Below, piece after piece: positions 11,950 through 23,416 of a stretch of 64,000 nt of DNA. Numbering within the stretch: the stretch's first letter is position 1; the number at the start of each line of letters is the position of its first letter. Source of the stretch: Sipunculus nudus. Lineage: Eukaryota; Annelida; Sipuncula; Golfingiida; Sipunculidae. The stretch spans positions 4,622,076 through 4,686,075 of the forward strand of contig CM049309.1 of the NCBI GenBank assembly GCA_026874595.1. Direction: 5' to 3'. The position numbers and the translations under genes are program-made. Under the pieces are notes generated by a model. The model was not told the origin of the DNA and searched no databases. It worked only from the letters and a program-made list of their open reading frames with translations.

Positions 11950-12545
11950 AAATACAGTAGAACCTCCCTTTATATCAGACCTTACTGAGATGACCACCTA
12001 AAACAAGCGACAACCTTATCCAGGTCCTGTGGGTGGTTGTATCTGTATTGTGGGGGCATCCTGACAAAGCTGTATGAAACTATGGGGGTATGTGTTTCCA
12101 GTTAATAAATCATTTCATACATGTAACAGAAGATGGGGCTTTCAGGACTGTGGGGTAAGCATCTGTGACATTCAAAATCTCACTTGGACACTTGTTACTG
12201 GAAGCCCAAGCATCCACTTGGACATGTAAAATTTCAGGCCGTTGGACCAAGTGTCTCTTGTAGCACCCATAACCAACTACCTGAAAGAGCAGTCAACTGA
12301 ATAAAGCCTCTGTTGACAACAAAGATTTCAGTTGTTCAAATAACCATATAATGAAGCAATATCTAATCATATAATGATGATACAAAAATGAGGTAGGATA
12401 ATGAAAAAATTCAAATTAACAAAACCCCTCAGAATGACACAAATCTTCTGCCACCTGGCTGCTCCAATGTATCATGCCAACATCTACGCCTGGACATCCC
12501 TGACCCTTCAATTATTCTTCCCATTAAAAGCTGTGTTGTGTGTCA
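11950..12545. repeat. Interspersed repeats in CC2D1 intron
   Basis: An acagtagaacctccctttat start near 11955 resembles ends of pogo/Tigger-like DNA elements. From about 12123 to 12540 the sequence is related, in the same orientation, to 25905-26290: both have 'gggctttcagga', 'ctcaaaatctc', 'gtccaagtgtc'-type blocks, 'aatcatataatg' and a later C-rich 'catccctgac'-type block. It is a dispersed repeat of unknown class with no coding. Confidence 0.45.
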
Positions 12546-12757
12546 AGAACAACTATTTTGATATACAGATAACACTCTAGTTTAGACTGTAAAACCATAT
12601 GTTTTCTGAAAAAGAACTTAATTTTGAGGAATATTGCTATTCATGGTGCACATTTCTTACCTTTGTTGTATCAAGGTTACTTCAATAGTGCATGAAAATG
12701 TTTCAAACATAATGTATTAATTCATACTGATATATCAATATATTGATCCACCTGGCC

Positions 12758-12788
12758 AACTGAGCATTGTGACTCATAGGTCACTTTT
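12758..12788 (+). mobile_element. Solo 3' end of the AGCTCAG Helitron-like family
   Basis: The sequence aactgagcattgtgactcat followed by aggtcactttt matches the 3' hairpin region (GACYCATAGGTC) of the elements at 18511-20158 and 20637-23214. No 5' part is recognised. Confidence 0.4.
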
Positions 12789-12857
12789 TAGCAGGATATG
12801 ATTATCATATATTATATTAGTATTTTAGTGTTTTCATAACGTTATTCACTGATGCAG

Positions 12858-12987
12858 ATTGAACGGATGGCTGGGAGGTTGACACCAGCTCAAGAACAGA
12901 CACTGAAACACAACAGTCAGCTGCTAGCAGACAAGATAGCCCAGACCAAAGCTACTATAAAAGCCGGAGGGATGCCAGCACTGAAAG
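12858..12987 (+). CDS. CC2D1: CC2D1-like, C-terminal helical exon
   Basis: The exon is 130 nt from gatgcag to gtaagt. It encodes IERMAGRLTPAQEQTLKHNS and about 23 more residues ending MPALK, plus one base. It is predicted to be largely helical (charged, Gln/Lys/Ala-rich). The reading frame runs on past the donor in genomic DNA, but the consensus gtaagt and the fit with the next exon mark the true end. Confidence 0.78.
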
Positions 12988-13510
12988 GTAAGTTTATTAC
13001 CAACATTACCAAACAGTCAGCTCCTAACAACACTAACGCCACCTATTGGTGATAACTGAAACTGAGTGTTTGGGTCAGGTACACTGACTAAGAAAGAACA
13101 TAATTTGTCACATCTCCATTTCCAAAAGCAATGAATACTTTTAAAGACGAGTATCATTTTCAATCAACAACTTAAATGCTTGGAAAGTTGATGAACACAT
13201 CAGTGTTAAGATGAAGAAAGTGTCAGCTTTTGTGTAAATTTCATTACAGTTATACATATGTAAGCTGTATCTGTGCATGATATTTAATAACAGTATTAAA
13301 TTCATGGAATAATAGTGTCTGATATATATATACAGTAAGACTAATGCTGTGCTGAAGTTTAAGGTCCTTACAGGAAATTTATCCAAGATTTGACAACTTG
13401 GGTTTCTTTTGGTAATAATTTTAACTGGAATTTGTTGGTACACCATGTTTGTAAGTTAGATTCAAGTGGGGTATTTGCCTGAAATAGGTTCAAGATCACA
13501 TAGTTTAACT

Positions 13511-13905
13511 GTATTTCTGATGTTGGTGTTGTATGTATGGACATTGCATGATGTACCTGATGTATTTTCGTGACTTTGCAGGGTATTTAGGGTATTTCTG
13601 ATGTTGGTGTTGTATGTATGGACATTGCATGATGTACCTGATGTATTTTCGTGACTTTGCAGGGTATTTGGGGTATTTCTGATGTTGGTGTTGTATGTAT
13701 GGACATTGCATGATGTACCTGATGTATTTTCGTGACTTTGCAGGGTATTTGGGGTATTTCTGATGTTGGTGTTGTATGTATGGACATTGCATGATGTACC
13801 TGATGTATTTTCGTGACTTTGCAGGGTATTTGGGGTATTTCTGATGTTGGTGTTGTATGTATGGACATTGCATGATGTACCTGATGTACTTTGCAGGGTA
13901 TTTGG
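13511..13905 (+). repeat. 81-bp tandem array carrying copies of the splice acceptor of the exon at 13897
   Basis: The unit repeats with exact 81-bp spacing ('tgactttgca' at 13571, 13652, 13733 and 13814), about 4.8 copies. Each unit contains actttgcagggtattt, i.e. the acceptor and first exon bases. The last copy lacks 'ttttcgtg' and runs into the real exon. If an upstream copy were used, the frame would read G-Y-L-G-Y-F and then TGA. Minus-strand ORFs across the array are artefacts of the period being a multiple of three. Confidence 0.9.
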
Positions 13906-14021
13906 AGGCAATAGAGAGGTCGTCTGGTGGATACCTACAAGAAGCACAAGCTCTGGTCAAGCAAGGCCAGAGGGACAAGGCCCAGGTCCAGATGAACAAG
14001 AAATCATTGGTGGACAGAGAG
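13897..14021 (+). CDS. CC2D1: CC2D1-like, C-terminal exon behind the decoy acceptor array
   Basis: The exon is 125 nt. It opens at an actttgcag acceptor (two bases complete a Gly codon) and encodes YLEAIERSSGGYLQEAQALV then KQGQRDKAQVQMNKKSLVDRE, ending at a gtcaga donor. The YLEAIER and MNKKSLVDRE blocks correspond to the conserved end of CC2D1 proteins. The acceptor and first bases of this exon are repeated four times just upstream in an 81-bp tandem array; only this last copy continues into the conserved coding sequence. Confidence 0.8.
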
Positions 14022-14392
14022 GTCAGAGGTCACATTTATATCTCATTTCCATATCTTCCAGACACTTATTGTTTCAGACCTCAGTTACTATTGGGTCCAG
14101 AAAATTTCTTTTGCATTAGATAACACAAAAAGCATTTCATTTTAATTTCACATCAAATGGTACCCATAGAGTATTTTAAGAATAAAATATTTATAAAATA
14201 AAAAAGGGATCTTTTATTAATTCTCAATTATTCCATAAGCATACTTTCAGGATACCACAACTTGCAAATGGGTTACACAGATTTGCAGTTTGTCCTGGCT
14301 TGCATGTTTATTTAAAGCATTTAAAATTTATTTTAAAGTTTATTTGAAGCAGGAAGGTTCTGAGCTTAACTTGAACTTTTTTGGATTTGCAG

Positions 14393-14428
14393 GCTGAGAG
14401 TATTCGGGCACGAATCAGCAAATCCTGA
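14393..14428 (+). CDS. CC2D1: CC2D1-like, terminal coding exon with stop
   Basis: A ggatttgcag acceptor precedes AESIRARISKS and a TGA at 14426-14428. Phase 0 fits the previous exon. The short basic end matches the usual ending of this family a few residues after the MNKKSLVDRE block. Confidence 0.75.
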   Translation, partial: AESIRARISKS

Positions 14429-14989
14429 TCAACTATCCTGACCCGGATACAGATGATACCATGCAATGATACATCCAAGCTGTGCTTTTCTGTGCTAAAT
14501 CTACCACCAGTCTAGATAGGTTACTTGTGTACTAAAAAATACTTTGATCATTAATGTTTGTAAGTTCCACCAGTTTAACAGGCATTATATGTCATAAATA
14601 ACCCATAGAGCTTGATAGATATCATGTACTTCAAGCCACATTTGTGTCAGCAACATGTAACACTTTGTAGTTGCCCATGTAATGAATATGGTATATAATT
14701 TTAAAAAGTGTAACTATTTATAGTAAAAGTGAATAATTCACCTGAATTAAATAAGGTCATTGTTATTATTATAGTGAAAATCAGAATGCAGGTATATTGG
14801 TTTTGTTAAAGCTTATTCAACTTTGTAGATGGTGTTGTAACATATCGAATATGATAAAAAAATAGTCAGGTTTAAAAACTGCTTTGTATTGGCCAATAAT
14901 AGCATGCATAAACATGGGCATGGTTCATTTATCATATTGGATAATTTTAGATGTCCAAAATAATAGATGATGGGGAAGGTTGTACATTT

Positions 14990-15300
14990 CTCAGTGTCAG
15001 GGGTAGATGAACATTGTAGGTGTCAAGGATGGATGTACATTTTGATGATAGTGAAGCATGTACATTTCAGATTTTGTAAGGATGTATATTTCAGTGATAG
15101 GGGAGGATGTACATTTCAAATTATGTAGGGATGTACATTTCAATGGAAGTGGAGCATGTACATTTCAGAGAGGTACATTTCATTTGTAATGAGTCATTTT
15201 GGAACGTGGAAAGACATTTTTCAGTGATAGGGAGGTCTGTCATGTATATTTCAGTGATAGTGGAGGTCTGTCATGTACATTTCAGTGAGAGAGGAGAATT
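14990..15300. repeat. Degenerate 'gtacatttcag' minisatellite in the 3' UTR region
   Basis: About ten variably spaced copies of g-t-a-c-a-t-t-t-c-a-(g/a), often followed by tgatag-(t/g)-gga-gg. Units are irregular in length (about 20-40 bp). Confidence 0.65.
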
Positions 15301-16791
15301 ACATTAAATTTTCAGAATTTGAAAAATGACTATCTTCTTTTTTTATTAGTTTGAAAAGTAACCTTGAATAGTTACTTCAGTGACAGACATTTTTCACGTA
15401 AAATTCAGTGACAGACATCTTTCAGATGAAATTCAAAGTGGTAACAACTAGTTTGACTTTATAAGGTTGAAATATATGGAATAAATGCTCAGGTATGCAG
15501 AGATCTGTGGTATAGCCTTATTTTACAGGTATAAGTATATATAGCATGTTGGCACATTGAGTGCATCTTGTTGTATATATGTACAGGCAGTTATTTTTAC
15601 TGAGGTGTGTTAAAATTAACAGAGTGGTATGAGTTGCAGGTAATTTGATATTGGTGTGAGAGTGCAGAATAAGCATCCATTGTCAGTGTTACTTTTGAGT
15701 GTACAGAGATATACTTTCATTTGGATGTATAACTGGAAAATTACATTTAAGAGTTTAAAGTATTAGGGTTTTGGGAGTCTATACTGCATGCATGTACAGG
15801 GAATGACAAAATTTAAGTGCATCAGTAATTACAAACTTTATGGGTGAATTACAAGAATTACAAGGGATTAACAGACTGAATGTAAAGAGAATTACTGAAT
15901 GTACAAGCATTCAAAGAATTACTGAGGTTTTCTAAGCACACTGAGTACCACAAACTGTTGAAGTTAACAATGTGTGAATGTTCAGGGAATGATAAAGGTA
16001 TGCAAGTGTATATAGAAGTACAGAAGTGTATGAGTGTAGAGTAAAATGTATAGTTAAATTACAAACTGTGAGTTACAAAGAATTACCATCTTGATACTAT
16101 TAAGTCTTTGTCAGCTATGCTTTCACAGACCTTGATTTAGTGAGCTGTTTCAGGAATATGGAACAAGCCTGCAAGTGTTTGGGCCTAAACCACAATTGCC
16201 AATCAAATCAAACAAATATAAACAATAAACTGTTCACACAGCATTTGAACAAGAACATGTGTACCAGAAATGGGACATTTTGATTGGTCAAAATCTCAAT
16301 CTCCTCCCAACAGTCTTGAACTAGCACCAGACATGCCTCCAGCAGCTGCGTATAACAAGTATATGCAAGTGATTGGTTCGACTGCCTATGTCATTATTCA
16401 TTATTGATTAATTGAACCTAAAATGACTCACTGAATCAGTGTCTTTGAAAGTGTACCTGCCTCATACTTTTGAGTAATAAATTGAATTACATACTCTGTG
16501 AGTATACAGATACCTGGGCAGGTTAGGACTGTGTGTTTGCAGACAATAACACGCTGAGTGTAAATTATTAAAGAGATGACAGAGAATTTTGTGTGTTTGG
16601 ATTGTACAAAGAATTGTGATTGTCCTTGGGTTGTACAAAGAAGAATATTTTGTAAGGAATGTAAAAAGAATGTTTTAAAGGTCATGGTTTTATTTGTAAA
16701 TTATCAGTGCAGCATAACTGTTGATGAGACTTGTTGATTATAACTTGTTAAATGTAAATATAAAGAAAATTATGTGTACCTAGCAATCTGA

Positions 16792-16797
16792 AATAAA
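16792..16797 (+). promoter_or_regulatory. Candidate polyadenylation signal AATAAA
   Basis: AATAAA in 'ctgaaataaagcctg', followed within 40 bases by T/G-rich sequence, at the end of the + strand gene region. Other AATAAA hexamers exist upstream, so its use is uncertain. Confidence 0.35.
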
Positions 16798-16810
16798 GCC
16801 TGTATTTATG

Positions 16811-18510
16811 TCAAATGAATGTGCATTACATGAGTGAAGTATCACAGCACTGTATACTCTGACCTGTGTGTCAGATTTGAAATTAACTAAATTTTTTATT
16901 ATAGAAATTAAGAGTTGTCTGAAAATATATTGTTATGAATTATCAAAATGACAGGCATCATTTCTATTTGAAGCATTCAACTGGCACCGACACCAACTTC
17001 AAGGTGTGTGGCATATTCACAGTACAGCAGATACTGTAAAAAGTAATTTTCATTATGTTGATGCATATAATGACAGACCTGGAAATGTATGCTTGACAGA
17101 CGAGGCAGATCACAGAGTGTCACACAGCTGTGACGTTTCTAATGTTCCTGGCAGGGAGATGTCAGTGTGTCCTGTTTTTGCAATATTACCTGTGCATTCC
17201 TGCCTGGTGATTAATTACAGAGCAGTGATATCGCTGTACATGTATCCATGTCCTGTTTAGTTATTATGTTCCCTATCAAGAGTTTTTAAGTCTGACTGGG
17301 AACCAAGAAAGCTGGGCTATGGCTTTTAGATTTGGTGTCTGCTCCAAAATAAATAGCTTTATCACAGATGTTGACATGAGAAGCTGGTGTTTGAGTTAAG
17401 CATATCCGGTAAGAAATAGGTACAGTATTAGGGGATGCCTTGGTATTTTGAACCTCTTAGGAATGTTGGAAGAATAAAAGATCATCTGTGAAAATAAGTC
17501 ATGCACATGAGATGGTTAAGGTGCACTGTGCACCAGTTAATTTAGTGCACATCATGGTCCATTTTCTATTTTAATAATACACAAAGTATTTCACACATGC
17601 AAAAAATATGAACCTATAATCCATAACTTAATAAATGACTTGTGTGCACCTTTTTTGTTTCTAATATTTCCCCTATGGCACACTGTAATCCTTCAATTTG
17701 AGAATTGGGTGTGGTCCAAAAAAGTGTTATACCACTTTAAACTGTGCCTATACATGTGCCCCTGCTACCAAACTCCCTTTCATGTCACATCACACCCTTA
17801 TGGAACCCATACAGGTTTATTTTCCTCGTTTCTCAGAGCAGCACATGGGGGCTGCCTTTGCATATACACTTAACCAAGATTTCATTGGTCACATATCAAA
17901 ATGTTTGGTATAAAAAGAGTAAAGCATGGATGACAATGTCTAAATATTAATAAAAACAACACATTTTATTGTCAAAATCTGGTACACATGGCAGAATGCT
18001 CCCCTTGTGTATTTGAAGATCATTATAGATAAAAAGGGGGGACGAACAAACCGTAAATCAGGCAGACCTGTGGTTTAGTTCTACAACATATCTTTTGAAT
18101 CTCAATGATGTATGTTTATGCATACAAGGTGAAAAATGTTAGCATTTCTTATGATCCTACGGAACTATAATTTTGTTCATAAAAAAAAGAGCCAGATATG
18201 AGTTAAAAGTTTTTCCTTTTAGTGTGTAATGTATATTTTTCCATTCATTTTACATACATACATTTAAATTAGGTTTATCTGGTAGCTTATGTACAATGTA
18301 GACTTGTCACGTTCAGATGAACAAGGATCTGTGTTTAGCCTGCTACCATACTCATACTGTTTCACATGCTTGGACAAAACTTAATTGAGTGCAGCAGTCA
18401 ACCAAGTTTTGTTGCCCGACTTACCTTGGCAAAAAGTGAGCTGGCTTCAAATGGCTTGAAAGAATTTGGTCTAAATTTGATGGTGGTACATAGTTATATA
18501 TGTACATTTT
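16811..18510. other. Intergenic, nothing recognised
   Basis: Small ORFs occur at 17006-17260 and 17640-17950, but neither has a recognisable domain, splice support or repeat copy. Confidence 0.4.
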
Positions 18511-20158
18511 TAGCTCAGCTGACTATAAGTCATCTGAGCTATAGTCGTGGTCCATTGTCCGTCGTCTGTCCGTCCGTCCGTCCGTAGATGTGGCACGTTT
18601 TGAAACCGTAAGACCTAGGAATCCAAAATTCAGCATACTGTTAGATGTCCCCAAGATCTCCTACCAAGCCGAAAACTAGGTCTTTGCGACTTCTTTCCTT
18701 TGAGAAATTAAGGAAAAACCTCAATTTTTTATTAAAAACCTATTTTCACACTTCAGGACTGCCTAATATCAAAACCACTCATCTGTTTTTCCTCATATTT
18801 CCTATAAATATTCCTCTATATAATACCTTTGTACATGCCAGAAATTAGGTCTGTATTATATAATTTAAAAAAGTTATTGGCCCAAACATAATGCATTTTT
18901 TTGATAATCAGGAAAGAAATTTTATCACTTAACACAAAACTTGTTAAAGCTAAGCACTTTTTTTCCAGTAATATTACTTTTATTAATCAAAATTAAATTG
19001 TATACCCAAAATTAGATCAAAATCTTTTAAATTTTTTAAAATATTAGCAAAAATAAAAATTTGGTACCTTAAATTTTGCCCAACTTTGACCATGGCAAGT
19101 TTTTTTGCTGTAACTGCTGTGGATTTAATTTTCACAGCATGTTTTTGTTAGCATTTCAACTGTTAACACCAAAAATTTGAAACCAGTTGATCAAAAACTG
19201 TAGATTTTAATCAAGTTTTCAAGCACCATGTAACTTGTTAGTTTATAATAACAGGAAATTAACTTGCAGTTACTGATATAAGAATCTTGTATCGATGGGT
19301 AGAATGTCACATATTCCAAATAACACCATGCAGTCACCTATGGCATTTTTCAGTTCAATTTTAATGATACAGAAGTAAATCATATTATTCATTACTAATC
19401 ATTAGGGATTATATGAAGGAAATTAATGATAGACAAAGATGCAGTTGATAATAATAATCTAGATTCCTACTGTGTCTAGTGTGTACATTGATGTGAAATT
19501 AGTCCAAAATGAATTTTTTACAGTTATTTTTTTAATATAAATAAAAGCCATAAAACCAGGTACTTATGATCATTATTTAAATGTGTGAATTTTGTATATT
19601 CTGGATTCTCAACATCAACTTTGTAATTGTATTTAAATACGAATATGATTATGTACTCCATTATAAAATTTCTTGCATAAAGAATGGAAATTCAGGAAAA
19701 AATGAAAGTATATGAATACTCGTGCAAATACTTTCAAAATGTATTCATGAATGCATTCATGAATATATTCTTTAATATTATTTTAATAATCATATCAGTT
19801 ATATTTCATTTTAAAAAATCATATGATTCTCTTATTATTTTTAATAAAAATTATATTTGGGACAGTATTTGTAATTTTTTTAATAAATAGTTAAACTCTT
19901 ATATTATATGTTCTGCTTATAAGTTATATGGCCAAGTCAAAATCTGTGTGACAGTAGTACTCCATTTGTTAATAAAATAAATGAAATCAATCCTCTTCCG
20001 TCTCCAAAGGTACTATCAAAATCATACATAAGCTAAACAACAACAACTCATAATACAGCTTATATTTATTACCACACAAAACCAGCATGTGCCTCATTTC
20101 TAAATAATATTTTTTTATCATATATAACAGCTGAGCGTCGTGACCCATAGGTCCCTTG
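18511..20158 (+). mobile_element. Helitron-like element, AGCTCAG family, copy 1
   Basis: The 5' hairpin TAGCTCAGCTGAC-tataa-GTCATCTGAGCTA is followed by a (GTCC/TCCG)n microsatellite (18555-18588). The body is AT-rich and non-coding. The 3' end has AGCTGAGC (partner of 5' GCTCAGCT), hairpin GACC-cata-GGTC, then CTTG and TT. It is closely similar to 20637-23214 but lacks about 0.9 kb. The 68-codon ORF at 19684 is shared with the other copy (22738). Confidence 0.62.
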
Positions 20159-20636
20159 TTTAAAAATATAATACATATTGAAAACTTGATTTATATATTC
20201 TAAGACTTATATATTGGTAGTTTTGTTATTCAACTGAAATAACATTGCCTGTGTAGGCCTATTTGTGTATCTTATCTGTGGAGAACTACATTTTACTCAA
20301 ATCAGACAAGCTTGCACAATGCTACATCAGCAACAGCAGTGACTTTGTGGTGGCACTGGAAGCTACTTCCAAGTCTAGAGATTTTCAGATAAACAAGACT
20401 GTTGTTCAGATAAACAAGACAGTATTGTTCATATAAATAAGACTATTGTTCAGATTAACAAGTCTGTACTGTATAGGGTTTAAGGGTATCAGATACTGGA
20501 GATACACATTCAGTGCTTGGGTAAATGGTACTGGGTTACTCTGTTAAGTAGCATTTTTAACCTTTAACTTGTTGTAATGTACGCACATTAATTTCTCTGG
20601 CTGTGACCTATTTTAGAGAACTGATCATCACATTTT
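20159..20636. repeat. Spacer between two Helitron-like copies, with a short 'cagataaacaagac' repeat
   Basis: At 20392-20468 about four units of 'gttcagataaacaagact' repeat with an irregular period of about 20-30 bp. The rest is unremarkable AT-rich DNA. Confidence 0.5.
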
Positions 20637-23214
20637 TAGCTCAGCTGACTATAAGTCATCTGAGCTATAGTCGTGGTCCATTGTCCGTCGTCCGTCCGTC
20701 TGTCCGTCCGTCCGTCCGTCCGTCCGTCCGTAGATGTGGCACGTTTTGAAACCGTAAGACCTAGGAATCCAAAATTCAGCATAATGTTAGATGTCCCCAA
20801 GATCTCCTACCAAGCCGAAAACTGGGTCTTTGTGACTTCATTCCTTTGAGAAATTAAGGAAAAACCTCAATTTTTTATTAAAAACCTATTTTCACACTTT
20901 AGGACTGCCTAATATCAAAACCACTCATCTGTTTTTCCTCATATTTCCTATAAATAATCTTCTATATAATTCCTATGTACATGCCAGAAATTAGGTCTGT
21001 ACTATTTAATTTAAAAAAGTTATGGGCCCAAACATAATGCATTTTGTAAATAATCAGGAAAGAAATTTTATCACTTAACACAAAACTTGTTAAAGCTAAG
21101 CACTTTTTTTCCAGTAATATTACTTTTATTAATCAAAATTAAATTTTATACCCAAAATTAGATCAAAATCTTTTAAATTTTAAAAAATATTAGCAAAAAT
21201 AAAAAATTGGTACCTTAAATTTTGCCCAACTTTGACCATGGCACGTTTTTTTGCTGTAACTGCTGTGGATTTAATTTTCACAGCATGTTTTTGTTAGCAT
21301 TTCAACTGTTTAATTCAGGTTTTCAAGCACCATGTCACATATTGCTAGTGTTATGCAGTTTGCTAGAGCTCAGCTCCCGAGCTTCAGCTCTAAGTTCCTT
21401 AAATTTGGCATACAGTTAGATTTCTCCAAAATCCCCTACCATGCCAAGAATTTGGTCACTAGGGCTTAATTCCTTCGAGATATCAATGAAAAACTTCATT
21501 TTTCCATTAAAAACCCAATGTTACACTTTAAGACTGCCTAATATCAAAACCACTGATCTGACTTTGATCATATATAATATACATATTTTTCTATACATTC
21601 ACTATATACATGCCAGAAATGATGTCAGTATTGTGTATTTTTTTTAAGTTATGGGCCCAAACATAATGCACTTTGTAAAAAATCAAGAAATATATTTACT
21701 CCCTTAACAAGGGCATTGCTGAAGCTAGAGATCTTTTTTGTCAGGGATGTAACATTATTTAATCAAGATTCAATTGAATACCCAAAATTAGTTCTGAATT
21801 TTTCAAATTTTATAAGTTATTAGTTTAAATATAAAATTAGTACCTTAAATTTTGCCCAACTGTGACCATGGCACGTTTGTTTCCCGTGAGCACTGTTGAT
21901 ATAATTTTCATATCATGCACACATAAGGATTTCAGCTTTTTAGTTTAGAAAGCTGAAAGAAATTTGCCAAATGTTGTAGCTTTTATTAATGTTTTTTATG
22001 AGACCCTGTCAGACTTTGGCTCTCTCCAGCCCCTCTTGAGTCACCTGTATGTTGACCTTGTTGACCTTTCATCAAATTATGCACGCTTGAGGGGAGAATC
22101 CAGGCAGCTTATGGCCAGCCACAGTTGATCCAGGTGTTCAACCCAACTCATCTAGTAGTTTTAACCAACAACATAACAATAAACAATAAATTAATAAATT
22201 TTTATTGGTTTTTAATAACAAATTAAAGAAAAATAGAAAAGGAATTTGTTAGTTTATAATAACAGGAAATTAACTTGCAGTTACTGATGATATAAGAATC
22301 TTGTATCGATGGGTAGAATGTCACATATTCCAAATAACACCATGCAGTCACCTATGGCATTTTCAGTTCATTTTTAATGATAAAGAAGTAAATCATATTA
22401 TTCATTACTAATCATTAAGGATTATATGAAGGAAATTAATGATAGACAAAGATGCAGTTGATAATATTAATCTAGATTCCTACTGTGTCTAGTGTGTACA
22501 TTGATGTGAAATTAGTCCAAAATGAATTTTTTACAGTTATTTTTTAATATAAATAAAAGCCATAAAACCAGGTACTTATGATCATTATTTAAATGTGTGA
22601 ATTTTGTATATTCTGGATTCTCAACATCATTGTTTGGTGAAAACTGAATAAATACCAGACATGGTGCGAATACTTTGTAATTGTATTTAAATACGAATAT
22701 GATTATGTACTCCATTATAAAATTTCTTGCATAAAGAATGGGAATTCAGGTAAAAATGAAAGTATATGAATACTCGTGCAAATACTTTCAAAATTTATTC
22801 ATGAATGCATTCATGAATATATTCTTTTATATTATTTTAATAATCATATCAGTTATATTTCATTTTAAAAAATCATATGATTCTCTTATTATTTTTAATA
22901 AAAATTATATTTGGGACAATATTTGTAATTTTTTTAATAAATAGTTAAACTCTTATATTATATGTTCTGCTTATAAGTTATATGGCCAAGTCAAAATCTG
23001 TGTGACAGTAGTACTCCATTTGTTAATAAAATAAATGAAATCAATCCTCTTCCCTGTCTCCAAAGGTACTATCAAAATCATACATAAGCTAAACAACAAC
23101 AACTCATAATACAGCTTATATTTATTACCACACAAAACCAGCATGTGCCTCATTTCTAAATAATATTTTTTTATCATTTATAACAACTGAGCGTCGTGAC
23201 CCATAGGTCCCTTG
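20637..23214 (+). mobile_element. Helitron-like element, AGCTCAG family, copy 2 (longer form)
   Basis: It has the same 5' hairpin, microsatellite (20684-20732), body and 3' end (…GACCCATAGGTCCCTTG, then TT) as 18511-20158. Between about 21316 and 22240 it carries extra sequence that partly repeats the first part of the element (for example 'gcctaatatcaaaaccact' at 20907 and again at 21535; 'tttgcccaact' at 21220 and 21854), plus a 43-bp block near 22630. So the longer form has an internal duplication that copy 1 may have lost, or never had. Confidence 0.62.
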
Positions 23215-23416
23215 TTTATACCTGCTTTTGTTGTTAGATTTATGTGTAATATTTTAGTTGTGGTCATTTGTTATTTACATCCCTGATTGAATAAATAAAT
23301 AAATCCTGCAATGTGGATTTATTATTCTTTGAACTAAAGAACAAATTTTGTACATAAGTTTTGTTGAAAAGGAATTAAAATGTGAATTAAAATTAAAAGT
23401 CACAGGAAATTATTTT

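Larger units (their letters stand above)
421..14428 (+). other. CC2D1: CC2D1A/CC2D1B-like gene, 3' part (gene span of seven coding exons)
   Basis: Seven exons at 421-561, 1013-1033, 1501-1520, 11683-11746, 12858-12987, 13897-14021 and 14393-14428 have AG acceptors and GT donors and sum to 537 nt, i.e. 178 residues plus a stop, with matching phases at every junction. The protein start lies upstream of the window. The family (CC2D1A/B in vertebrates, Lgd in Drosophila) has DM14 repeats and a C2 domain, binds the ESCRT-III subunit CHMP4/Shrub, affects endosomal sorting and Notch signalling, and in mammals has been described as a transcriptional repressor (Freud-1). Seen here are the end of the C2 domain (GGKLEVKIRVR, then EKWLIID) and the helical C-terminal region with Y-L-E-x-I-E and R-D-K-A-Q-V-Q-M-N-K-K-S-L motifs that I recall from the vertebrate C terminus. 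Whether it is orthologous to A, B or the pre-duplication ancestor cannot be decided. The gene is convergent with the KANK gene. Confidence 0.82.
14429..16810 (+). other. Probable 3' UTR and 3' flank of the CC2D1-like gene
   Basis: No coding signal is seen after the stop. Between 14990 and 15300 a degenerate repeat of 'gatgtacatttcag(tgatagg)' occurs about ten times. From 15780 to 16090 degenerate 'aattacaaag' phrases recur. A good AATAAA lies at 16792-16797. The true UTR length is unknown. Confidence 0.4.

Noticed and set aside
13587-13868. CRISPR-like regular repeats
   Set aside because: The units are contiguous tandem repeats without unique spacers, in a eukaryotic intron.
13462-13999. Minus-strand ORFs of 161 and 164 codons
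   Set aside because: They read through the 81-bp array (multiple of three) opposite the CC2D1 exon and encode only repeats.
19684-22944. Two similar 68-codon ORFs (19684 and 22738) as a conserved small protein
   Set aside because: They lie in two copies of the same recent repeat, so their similarity follows from the duplication. Differences between them are mostly amino-acid changing and the composition is that of AT-rich DNA.
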